Shown here: positions 36,401-49,470 of the stretch, piece by piece | How positions within the stretch are numbered: position 1 is the stretch's first letter | How the letters are laid out: each line of letters opens with the position of its first letter | From: Talinum fruticosum | Lineage: Eukaryota; Streptophyta; Magnoliopsida; Caryophyllales; Talinaceae | Assembly (NCBI GenBank): GCA_021018815.1 | Contig: JAITYX010000003.1 | Span: 7,872,501 to 7,936,500, forward strand | Length of the DNA stretch: 64,000 bases | Direction of reading: 5' to 3' | Program-made: the position numbers and the translations under genes | The notes under the pieces: generated by a model | Databases searched by the model: none | Told to the model about the DNA's origin: nothing | What the model saw: the letters and a program-made list of their open reading frames with translations, nothing else

Positions 36401-39400
36401 ATGTCATGAAACTCAGTCCAATGAAGACCTTTTAGGTCCCCTTTTAGATTTTTGAGTTTGTTACAAAGAACAAATATTTTTGTTCCAGGAGCAGTCTTAA
36501 CCCAATTGGATTTTACGAGAGCTTGGAATTCAGCATGTACGCACCACATATTTTGGAATTAAAAGGAGTCCTAGATCACTCCATTTGGTGATTGGATATC
36601 AACAACAAACAGAGATCAGAAATGCCCCCTGGGAATACAGTTTAGTCCACATCTAGGAAGCAGTCCACCTATTCCTCACTCACCAATACTCTGTCCAGCC
36701 TAGAGAAAACTCTATCCCTCTTTTTCTGCTTGTTAGTCCATGTATAAAAGGCCCCCTGGTGCTGCATTTCCAGCAACTGATAGTCAACAATACAATCTTG
36801 AAATTCTATGATATCTTGGTACGTTACAGCAGCACCACCTACCCTCTCTTCCTCTGTTAGAATACAGTTAAAATCTCTAGCTACTATCCAAGCTTTATTA
36901 TGCTTCCAAGTGGACAACAAACTCCATAAGTCCCTCCTTTCCATACCACTATTAGAGCCATAGGCAACAAAAATATAAAATTCCTTTTGTGTTTCAATAT
37001 GTGTAACTGCAGCATGTATGACTTGCTCATGACTACAAATGTGCACTTCAAAGAAATCTTGTTTCCAACGTAACCAAATCCTACTCTTTCTCCTAAGTGG
37101 AATTTGTGACATATTGCCATCCTCTACACACTTTGTCTGCATCAGTAATACATTTTTTCAACTTTTGTCTCCAATAGCCCAACAAGCTTTATTCCTTTAT
37201 GCTTCAAGAGAAAAGTTAATTTCCTCGTGCTTTGAGGGGCTATTCATGCCCCTCACATTCCACACCCCTATATTCTCCATAATCAATGCATGAGCTTCCC
37301 CATGCTGTGGCTGCCCTCCATGAGATCCAGACTCCACATGTTCAATATGAATAAGGGGTCCAAAAGAATTTCTTCCATTCCTATGCTTAGGATATTCCAG
37401 CCCTGGAGCCTGTCTGTGCCTAACTTGCCCTTGCTGTTGCAACCTTGCTTAAACCATCCATTCCCCAAAATTTAGGGTGCATTCTAGGGAAATGCACTCA
37501 AATAGGAACAGATATAACATCCATGTTTAGGTCATCACCTAATGACGATGGCTTAACAACCATTGGCTTCTTATCAAAATAGTAAATACTTTGCTTAACC
37601 ACCTCATCTCCATCCAATTTAGCATGAAAAGGAACAAGTACCATTTTCCTTCCTCAATACCTTATCAATGGCAGTTTTTCCACATATTCAAGCGAGATAC
37701 CCCTCCATTACTACCACAGGTGGGTTTGCACCCAGAATTCCGCATAGCACCAGAAGATTCCCAATGTTCAACCCCTGAATCAATACCAGCATACTGAATT
37801 TTTGTATTAATCGGCCATTTTGTTCCACATGAGGAATAAAGTCCAATCGAAACCCCAAATTTGGGATTTTTGAGACATTCATACTAGGAAGATTTCCCGC
37901 CCCATGGGTACCATTCTAAATTGCATTCCTCGGCCTATCAGTCCAAGATTGTCGCCCTGAGTCTTGTCCAATTTGCGAATTAATCACTCAAATTGAACCA
38001 GAAATACATTAAATTAATGTTTCATTCGATTCCCTCGCTTCACCCACACCGCCCTCGTGTGAGGCCAATGGAGTAATCAAAGGAACTGTTACTAGTGTTG
38101 TTACTCATGTAGAAGGTGTAAGTTGCGTTTGAGGTTTAGATCAAGGAACCTTTTCCTTCTCGCCATGGAGGAGAATTCTCTTTCTAACCTCTTTCAACGC
38201 CATCATTCGTGATTTTAGTTTATACTTCTTTGAGTTTGCCCAGTTCATTTAATTTTAACTCCTCCAAATATAATTTTAAAATACATAATATGCATATTTT
38301 CGCTAATAATAACTCATAACCCCCGGCAACACACACACACATACCCAGTTTATATATTAAAAATACATAATATTAACACACACATATACCCAGTTCATTT
38401 AATTTTAGTTCCTCCGTATATAATTTAGAAATACATAATATTAATATAATACTAACTCTAATTAGAGGAAATCACATATAACGAAACAAATGCACATATA
38501 TATATATAAGTTTAAAATGTATGTGTGTGTGTAAGTTTAAAAATACATAATATTAATATTTTCCCTAATACTAACTCTAATTAGAGGAAATTACCTCTAT
38601 ATATATATGTATAAGTTTAAAGTGTGTTTGTGTGTAAGTTTAGAATACATAATATTGATATTTCCCTAATACTAACTCTAATTAGAGGAAATTACCTATA
38701 ACCAAACAAATATATAAACAAATTACCAAGGTAAATAACAAATATATATACACTAGTTTGTGCTTGTGCAAGAGCACAATTCTTCGTTACTAAAAAAAGT
38801 ATCTATTGAAATGTGTAAATTTTAATTTTAATTTATATATAGTTAGAGTTTTACCAACATAATTAAAGTTAGTTTATGCTATTATTCTTGCATAAGTATT
38901 TTAAACTTAAAAAATAATTTATGCATGCTATAACATATATTGAGAACAAAAAATAATTAAATATTCTTAAAGTGAAATATAGAGGGTGAAAAAAAAAACA
39001 TAATAGCAAATAGAGAATGATAAAAGATAACAATAAGTAATTGGTAAATATAGATTTTTGAGCTCAAGCTCGGCCATGGCCGGGGGAAGAGGGGTCGACC
39101 AAGAGGACAACCGATTGCAGCGGTTTCGACCAGATCTGGTTCCAACACCCATTCTCAAGGAATTACGAGTACATAATCGAGCACCGGGATTCATGCCTCC
39201 AATGGTACTAATGAAATAATAACTCCAATTGTTCTTGATACAGGAAGGAGTAAAAGAATCGGGAATCTCACTCCCACTCGATGGAGAGGATAATCATTTG
39301 ATCTAGAAGGAAAGGGAAGCTATTCCCACCCAACCACAAGTAAGTACTTATGCTTCATTGGTCAACCCCGAAGAAGGGAATACGCTTAGGTTTGCACCTA

Positions 39401-42400
39401 CTATGAATTGCAATGGCATTAAGGTCCTTTTCTATTACACCTTTACAACTCCCTACGACTCTTTACAACTCCTTGTAACTTCTTACAGCTCATTACATCT
39501 TTTTATAGCTAACTTTAAAACTATCAAACAACTTTTTACAACTGCATATATCTTTTTAGAGCTCGTCTTATAACTCCTTACACTTAAATAGAACAGGGCC
39601 TAAATGTGCTAGATTGGAAAAACAAGATATTGTGGGGACGGTTGAATATTAGAGTTGTTGTTCTATGTTGTGTGTTAGGTTCTAACCCACATTTGAAGTG
39701 ATTGATTGTTTTGTTAAAAGGATTCGGAAGGCCTAGAACATATAATGTTGCAACAAGTGAGGAAGGGACTATTCATTGTGCGATTCTCCTCAATACGAGG
39801 AGAAGGAAGTTGTCTTAAGTAAGGACATGTATTTCTTTGATAAGAAACCCTTCATAGTGAAGCCTTGGAATATAGATCTGAATATAGATGTTAATGCAAT
39901 GACAACATTGCTTAGATGGGTTCAATTTCCATACTTGGATATCAAGTATTGGGGATGGACAATCTCAAGCAAAATAGGCAGCTTGGTGGACATCCCTATA
40001 AAATTGATAGACCTATAATGGGAAAAACCATGTTGCATTGTTCTAGATTATTAATTGAGGTGCAACTTAATAAACCATTACCCGAATCTGTTGATTTTGT
40101 GAATGAGAATAACGTGGTTGTGAAACGAAAGTGAAGTATGAATGGAAACCTACAAAATGCATACATCGTGATTTATTTGGGCATGATACTCGGGATTGCA
40201 AAAAGAAACAGGGTGTCGACCGGAGTGGAGAAGGGTCCAAGCATAATAGGGTTGTTACTAATGAGGTGAATGAGTTGCACGGTGAAGATGGGTTCGAGTG
40301 GACCAAAGAAGACTACTAATGAAACAACTCCAACTAGAGGTGCACCAAATATTTTGGCTAATAACTTTAAGGCTTTATTGGAGAATAAAATTATGGACAT
40401 AGTAACCCAACATGTGTTAGGGGATAGACCCTCTAATGATGAACATCCCATGCTTGGAATGTTAGTAAATGTAAAACATTACCAAAAAAATAAAAAATAG
40501 GTTTGGTTAGGTTATTGGAAACCAAAGTGAAAGTTGATAAGGAGGAAGTAATAGTACAAAGAATGTTCTGGGGATGGAAATACATTTCAAATGGTCATAT
40601 AATGCCAAAAGGTAGAATTGTGATCGCATGGAGCCCATTGTATAATGAAGTCCGAGGTTGACGAGTATATAGGAGCAACCGATACATCTGTAAGATTTTA
40701 CAATTAACAACCAAGAAGATTTTTATTGGACAGTGATTCATGGCTATAACAAAGCATAGAAAAGATAGGAATTATGGGATAAGCTTAGAGAATTAGTAGG
40801 AAATATTCAAGAGGTTTGGTGAGTTATTGTGGATTTTAACACTATATTACATGCGAGATGATAGGATTGGAGGGGCTGAAGTTACGAGAGAATCACATTG
40901 CAGATTTTAGTGGTTGCTTATTGGAGGCATGTGAGCTCAATATTGTGCGCAACTTTGGGCCTAGATTCACTTGGACAAACAAGCATGTTTGGTCCAAGAT
41001 TGAGTGGGCATTGGTGAACTTGCACTGGTTTTCTAACTGTGATTTTTGTAAGCGGAATTTTTTTGTCCAAGGGCTCTTAGACCACATTCCAATTCTACTC
41101 TATTTTCCTAAGTGTCCTAGGCCTACTACTTCTTTTAAATATTATGAAATATGGAGCAAGGACCAACGATTTAGCAACATTGTGAGAAAGAGTATAGAAA
41201 CCAAGAAACAAAAATCCAAGATAGCAGCGCTTAGAGCAATACTTACACAACCGAAGCGACCACTAAAATAATTGAATAGAGACAGATTTGCAGATATGCA
41301 TCATCAAGTGGATATAGCCGAGTAAAACTTGGACGAGTTATAAAAGGAGCTGCAAAAATGCCCCCGAGTTTAGAGTTGCAGCATGAAGAGGACGAGTTGA
41401 AGAAAGAGTACATTGCAATTCTTCGAGTCATCCATGGCACTCAAGAGACAAAGAAAGTAAGGCCGATTAGTCCCGGTTTGGAGATCAATGTAATATTTTT
41501 TTTTCGCAACGGTGAGAAGAAGAAAGATGGCCAATTACATATTCTCTATCTTTAACCATGAAGGGAAGAAGGTGGAGGGCTTTGAGGAGGTTGCAAATGT
41601 CATGGTAAAATATTACTAGAACCTGTTAGGCGGGCGGAAGATCAAAGGAGGAGAATAGATAACGGTGCTCTTGAACGTAAGTAGTAAATGGAGCTATGCA
41701 ACCCTTTTAATGAAGAAGATATTAGACAAATGATGTATATGATCCCCGAGGATAAATCACCTAGACTTGATAGGTTAAGTAGTGGGTTTTTAAAGCAAGT
41801 TGATCGAGATATGGGGCGGCTAATATATGATGCGAGTGCAAGAATTCTTTAAGCTTGGAAGAATGCATAAAGCTTGGAACACTACAAATCTAGTAATTTT
41901 ACCTAAAGTCTCTTGTCCTCATAGTGCAATTGACTTTAAACCAATATCATGTTGTAATGTCATCTATAAGTGTGTCTCTAAATTATTATGTAACAGATTG
42001 ATTATGGTTCTACCAAGCTTAGTACATAAGAGTCAAGGGAATTTGTTAAGGGTAGGGAACTCCTATACAATGTGTTGTTGTGCCAAGATGTTACAAGAGG
42101 ATATCAAAGGAAAAACTCTCTGTCGACTTGTTCTTAAATTTCAAAAATCACACTCGAAATGATCTCTGCTTGCATTTCTAAATATTTTGTGATTCCCGAC
42201 CGTCTATATAGAAAAAATCATGGTTGCAAAACCTATATATTTAAGCTGGGTTAACCACCTCGGACCCTTTAGTTTGCTCCATGCCTCCACCCAATGCCAC
42301 AAGTTATCTCCTTGTCGGGCATCCCAATCCATACAGACCACATCTTTCCTCAAATGGAATGCAAACTCATAATCATAAAAAAGATGTTCAAGTGTTTTAA

Positions 42401-45400
42401 TCCCTTGTCTGGCAGAGACCACAACTTGTGTCATTTTAGGGGTGTATTTTGGATAATCTAACTTGAATTAGTAATCTTTTGTTCGTTAGTAGCCAACAGG
42501 TAAATGTGTGCCTAGGTAAATTTATTTTGGACCAGGTTGTCCTAGCCCATTTTACCTTGTCTTTCAAGTTCAATCCCCATGTGTATGTTGTCTTCACAGA
42601 GTAAGCTCTTTACTTTTCTTGTTTCCAATGGCACTTTTTCCTTGTGTTGTCTGCCCCATTTAAATTGGTCTTTTATGGAGCATAACTTCTCCAATACCAA
42701 CACACATCACCATGTGGAAAGTATGGCCATTAATCTACGGACTGAATGTTTCTCTCGTTCATTTCACCCAAAGTATGTCTTTTTTGTTTACAACTATCCA
42801 TATTAATTAAGCTGCACAAGCTTGATTCCATACTCCCGAGTTCTTAGCCCAACTCCTCCATAAGCTTTAGGTTTGCATGTATCTACCTAAGAAACAAATG
42901 GTACTTTTTGTACTCCCCATTAGTTCCCCAAAGGAAGTTTATACACTTGGTACTCACTTAATTTATGACTTCTTGAAGCAAGATAAAGACAAATGCTTAA
43001 CAGGTTGTAAAATCCCATAATCACAGAGTTTATAAGTGTCACCATGTCTCGTATATGAAAGGTCTCTTGATTTATAAGTCTCGTAGCTTGGCTGTGATCT
43101 TGTCCACCAGCTCCTTGCAATCAATTTTTCGAACTTCTCTACAGTAATAAGTATGCTTAGATATTTTAAAGGGAGTTTACCCTCTGTAAATCTAGTACTA
43201 CTCGATTAATTATTGTTTATAAAGCTTATTTGTCCCTCCAATAATAATTACATACTTTGGTGATTATCTTCCAATCCTGAGATTGCTTGAGAACTCACTA
43301 AAAGCATTTATAATAATGTCCGCAGATTTTTGTTTTGCGAGAGAAAAATATAATCACATCCGGAAACATGAGGTGAGTGTATCTGATTTTTTCGCATTTA
43401 GGATGATATCTAAATTCGGGATACATAACTGCGTGTAAGAGATTCCTTGAAAGATACTCCATGGAGAGCACAAATAAAAGGAGTGTCCGAGTCCCCTGCC
43501 TCCCTCAAAATAACCATGACTAATGCCATTTGGGTTGATGGTAAATGATGTAGTAATAACACATGCCATTGCCTATTTCACAAATTCAGTGGGGAAATTA
43601 AAGCCCTTCAAGATTTCGTGAATGAACTCCCAATGCAAGGAGTCATAGGCTTTCTTGATGTTAATTTTAAACAAGCATCTAGGTGAAATGCTATTCCTTT
43701 GATAACACCTTACTATTGCTTGGCATAACAATATATTATAGAGAAGTTCTCTGTCTTTACACAAAAGCTCCTTGGCTTTGGTGCACTAGGTTTAGCAAAA
43801 CCACCCTCTATCTCTCACGGATTAACTTTGAGATGTACATATAAGTCACATTACAACATAATATTGGCCTAAAGTCGGTTGTAGTCTGTGGGCTTTGTAT
43901 TTTAGGCAATATTACCAAACTAGTAGTATTCATGCCCTATGCATTTTGCTAATTTTAAAAAATTCATGCACTCGCCTTACACACCATATGCTCTGTATCG
44001 GCCAACAAGCCTTAAAAATCCACTACTATACCCATCTAGACCAAGGGATTTATTAGCTAAGATACTATAAATCATGTGCCCAATATCATCTTCCTTGAAT
44101 GGTTTACAAAGCTCTATCTCGCTACTCAATACTCGGAGTCTCCCCATGATTCGAACAGTAGTATCTATCTTCCTCCTTTTAGTTTGTTGCTCGCCTAACG
44201 AGGTTTTGGTAAAATGTGACCATGACTTTAACAACCTCCTCAAAACCCTCTACCCTATTTCCTTCATGGACATAATAAAATAAATGTAATTGGTCATCTT
44301 CCTTTGTTTTACAATTACCAAGAAGAACTTAGTACATTGATCTCCAAATTGGGACCGAGCGAGTCTTGCTTTGTTGTTGTTTGAGGGACGAGTAATGATT
44401 GGAGAATCGAAATGTATTTTCTCCTCATCTATTTCTCTTCTTGTTGGACCTCCTAGCTCAGGGGATCCTTTTGCAAATTGTTCCGAGTCATCTCACGCTA
44501 TGTCTACTTGATGGTGCATGAAGACTCGGGTATGACTCGTATCTCTCTTTCTAGTTTTGAACTCAAGTCATTTACATACTTTAGAAAGCCTATCTTTAAG
44601 TTTTTATCACTATCCGACCACTCGAAAGCTATTCTTGAGTGAAATACTTATCTATGGGCTTCGACGTACTCGAGATAGAGCTCGGACATACATCTTGCCT
44701 AAATAATTTTATATGCTTAACTTGTTATTTCATTTGGCTCACTACAAAAGTCGAATAAGAATTATAGCGTTAACTCTAACTTAAGCTAGATTTATTTGTT
44801 AACCGAAATTATATATTGGCACTTGATGTATTATGTCTATACATTTCTCTAACTTTTTATTTATCTAAAAGATAGAACACAAACGGAATTAAAATATATT
44901 GAATATTAGACTCAAAAATTTTCATTTAATTAATTTAAAGATAATTAAGCGTTTAATTATTTGAATTAATTCTTATCCTTGACTAATTTTGGACCAAAGT
45001 ATCTTTATACTTTAAGTACTATTTTGATTTGTTTTTCCAGGACTGTTTAAACTCAATTTGAAAAGTAAAAACAACCAGTTTTTACCGTTAAACACCAGAC
45101 GGACGTAAAAGCCACATTTTCGGGACGGCTTAGACGCCGTGTCGGGGTTGTTTGTTTTTATTTCGAAAAACTTAGACTTTGAGTCTAACAGTTGATTTTC
45201 ACCCAGATTTCAGTCACAATAAGTGGGATGGATTACTTTTTGAGCCAAGGATTCTTCATAACGATTCTATTTCGAGGGACTTAGACTCTCCGTTACAACG
45301 ACTAGTGAAGCTTCCCGATCAAGACCGAGACACAACGGCTATCCGCTTTGCTGGTTATAAATAGAAGTCACTCTACAAGACTTAGAATCTTGCCTGGAAC

Positions 45401-48181
45401 TAAACTCTTATCTTATACACTCAATCTTTTCTAGCTTTCAACTATATACTAATTTTTCTCAACCACTACAAAAAATATCCGAAATAGTGACGGGATTTTT
45501 GATGGGAATCCCGACGGAATTTCGGAATTCCGATGGGATTTTCGGTGGAAATGCTTGTCCGAATTCCACTTGTCGGTGCCGATTGACCGACGTACCCGTC
45601 GGACAATTTTGACGGGAATTACATCGGGCCCATTGGAATTCAATGTAAATCCCGTCGAAATTTTAAAAAATACTACCCGCCGGAATACATGTCGGATCGT
45701 CCGATGGGCTCTTAACCCATTAGACATTTTCCGTCGCTATTTTGTGTTTTTTGTAGCGAACTTTGAGTTGAAACAAAGAAGTCTTGTAATCAGTCAAGCA
45801 CTTACTTTTTAATTCTTCGTAATTTCCCTTGACTGAACTCGTAGGGCTTAATTTAACTTAGTTGTACCTAAGTGTAAAGGTTAACTCGGTTAGGAAGTAA
45901 TAAGAAAGATAAGAGATCTTATGTGCCTTAGGAAAACTTGTATTTAATTGTCTAAGGGAACAATTTTAAGAAGTCGAGTCCTTTGTATTTTATGGAGTCA
46001 AAATAATAGATTTGACTTGGTATTTGGATTGACACTATATGTGATTTTCTACCCCATGAGGGTTTCCACGTAATTCTTCTTATCTTAACTTTTCGGAGTT
46101 CATTCTAGACTTAAAAATATTATTTTTGAGTTCTGACTTGTGCTTTAAAGTTTCGTATTTCCGCAAAATTTTCTTCATACTTTATTCACTCCCCTATAGG
46201 GTGTTTCAAACTCTCAAGGAACAAACCTTCAGTGCACATCTGCAAATTTATCTCTCTTCAACTTTTTCTGAGGCTTTTCCAAATGTGTAAGTACTTCTTT
46301 GAGGTCAACCATCTTAGAGTTTATTTCCTGTTTGCTATCCTTTTTGCAAATGGTTCTAAACTGTGCATCCTTGCTCCACATATCACAATATCTAAATCCG
46401 GTTATTGTCCTAGGGAAATCACGAAAAGAGAGTAGGGTTGGGGTGTGATTTGGGAGGATATGAACCAGATATTCAACCTCCACAAAATAAAAAATGGAGA
46501 ACCAATGGATATTTACCAAAGAACAATCAGTCTTGGACTAAACATATTTATTTGTATAAGTGTATCTTGCCCAAAAGCTTTTCATAATATTCAGACTACA
46601 TGACTCCAAGTAGCTACTAAAATCTGCAATATCATAATCGGACACCTCATTTCCTCCAATTATATCATCTGCATGTAAAATAGAGTTAAAATCCCCAATT
46701 CAAGTCTTCCCATAGCTCCTTTCTTTACTGAACTTTTTATACCCATAAATCTCAGTCCAATAAAAGGATTTCGTGGTTTCCATTGGAAAAACTTTACAAT
46801 GAATAAGTTGTTCTTTAATAAGCTCAACCTGCACATCATAGTAAAGTGGTTTCCTACCTTTTTGCAGAATGTGACCATTTGATTGGTACCTCTAACCTCC
46901 CATCATCCTTTGTAAAACGAATGCTTCATTTTTTGGCTTTCAGTTTGGTTTCCAAAAGGCCAACTAGACCGATTTTTTTACAAGTAGTTCTTCACATGCC
47001 TATTTATTAGGGTTATCTCCACAATTTCTTCTTCTAGCAAAACCTCAAAATTATTTGCAATAACATTAGTTTCTCCATTGGTTGGGTTTGTATGCACATT
47101 TTACCTTGCTGTCTTCTTTGGCCTACTGAAATCCATCGTCTCCCTGTATAGCATTCCCATTCAATATGACTTCTTTATTCTGTTGTACCATTCTCCATTC
47201 CTCCAGATCCTTTGCTTCTTCCTACAGTCCTGAATGTCATGCCCAAACAATGAGAAATGTGTGCATTTTGTGGGCTTTCATTCCTATTTCACTTTTCTGC
47301 TTAACAACCACATCATTTTCATTCACAAAGTCAACTGACTTAGGTAAGGCTCATTCATTTGTACCTCAATCAATAATCTAGCATAGTGGAGCATAATTTT
47401 CTCCATAGTAGGCCTATCAATCTTAGTAGGGATCCCCACCAAGCTGCCTATTTCTTGCCGAGACTATCCACACCCCAATATTTGATATCCAATTCTGAGA
47501 ATTGGACCCAAACATGCAATGATGTAATCACATTGGTATCTATGTTGAGATCCACATTTAATGACTTAACTATGAAAGGCTTTCTATCAAAGAAATAAAT
47601 CACCTTACTCAGAAACAACTTCATTGTCCTGCAGGGATGAAAATCACACAACGAATAACCCTTTTCTCATAGCTGCTACCTTATCAATACTATGGGTTTT
47701 CCAAATTCTTCTAAAAATTCATTCACCACCTCAATAGAGGATTAGATCATAGCACACATCACAAGATAGTTGTACTCCAGTACTCTACCTCCCCAACAAT
47801 ATCATCCTTCACCAATCGAGCACATTTAATTCCATTGACATCCATTACAAGAACATATTTAAGGGTATTCCCCTCCTCATGATTAACTAATATAGCGTAA
47901 GAACTTACCCTAGGCTGAGGACTGTTGTGCGTTTCACCCTCCTTTGAGTTCGAGTCGATGTCCCCTCTATCGTTGGAATGGGATTTCTTGGTATCCCATT
48001 TCTTCCCATTGCAGATGTAATCAGTGTTACATTCCATTAGAGCCATTAGGTGTGGAAAGCCCTAGATTTAATCAAACATTTGCAATATCTTGTTGAAATC
48101 GCATTACTTGATTGTCCTCTTGGCCAACCTCGCTTGTCCCCTACCATGGCTAAGCTTAGAGCAAGAAAAATCCCATCCTTT

Positions 48182-48212
<31 letters not shown>

Positions 48213-48987
48213 TTATTATTATTATTATTATTATTTCTTTCAGTTGCTTTGTAAACTGAGATATAATTAAGATATTTTTTATATAAAAAAATATATTTAG
48301 TATTATTCTGTAAGAAGATTGTTTGACCAAAAAAAGAAAAAAAAGGTTGGACATATTTTTTTGAGATATATAAATCACATTTTCTTTTTTGAAAGGTGTA
48401 TGATTTGACAATATTAAAGGTTATTGTATCAATTTGGCATACTAATTATACTAATTATATTTTTAATTATATTTTAAATTAAATTTTTTTACGATTGGAA
48501 GTTCTAGATTAATGGATATCATTAATGTGTATTTATTTTCAAATGTGATTACGTCCCAAAATCTTGTGTATGATTATGGCTCAATTTAAATTAATATAGC
48601 CAATTGTCAAAGATTTTACTAAATATAATTGCATTTTAGATTTAAAATATTGGCAAATGGAAGGGAAAGCATTTCAAGGCCTTACTTTGAACATGATTCA
48701 ATATCATGCAAGCAAGTGTTTGAAAAAACAAAACACTTAAATTATAGTATAAGATCGAAGGAAGCAAAGAATTAATTTAAAGGAAAAACGAAATTTAAGA
48801 GCTAAATAGAGGGAATAATTGTCTATGTCGTATATTTAAAAATGAAGTATTTTTAAATCTAAGAGTTTATTTTGAATATGGTAATGTAAATTTGCTTTTT
48901 ATTTAAATAATAATTGTGAATATGGTATATATTAAAAAAATTGAATAAGGTAGTTATTTTTATTTTTATAATGATAGGGAAAGTTTA

Positions 48988-49028
<41 letters not shown>

Positions 49029-49410
49029 GTGTTTGATATCTTTAACAAAATAGAAGTAATTTAGTTTAAATTTAAAAAAGGATTAAAAAAGGAAGAGTAA
49101 CAATTTCAAAGAAGTAGTTGACGGAATTGAATATAGTGTAAAGAATAATTACAAAATATTTTAGTTATAATATTAGATTAGATTAGATAAGACCCCATTA
49201 TCCACTTAAGTTGATCCCACCCAAAAAAAAAACAAAAAAAAAGAGAGATTTTACAGCAGGGCATTTTATTCCTACTAGTAGACATGTTGCTGCTTAAGGT
49301 TTAAGATGGAAGGAGTAATAAATAAAGCAATCAATGCAATTAAGACACCTAACAAAAGGCGGTGAAGTATAATGCTACTTAGTACCTGTTTACAGTTACA
49401 TAAAAAAATA

Positions 49411-49470
<60 letters not shown>

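Larger units (their letters stand above)
39060..42140 (+). mobile_element. LINE B (L1-type), plus strand, 3'-truncated
   Basis: It opens with ATGGCCGGGGGAAGAGGGGT at 39075 and continues through ORF1, a zinc-knuckle-like region, endonuclease C-terminus and the first RT blocks. It then stops at about 42140, where an oppositely oriented copy of the same family begins. The missing 3' end is unusual, because LINEs normally lose the 5' end. Confidence 0.75.

Noticed and set aside
39060..48170. Twin-priming inversion of one LINE insertion
   Set aside because: Both copies carry their own ORF1 and endonuclease regions, so they are two copies, not one element with an inverted 5' part.
48046..48411. 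Minus-strand frame with a long Arg run
   Set aside because: The Arg run is a translated CTT microsatellite next to the LINE start; not a gene.
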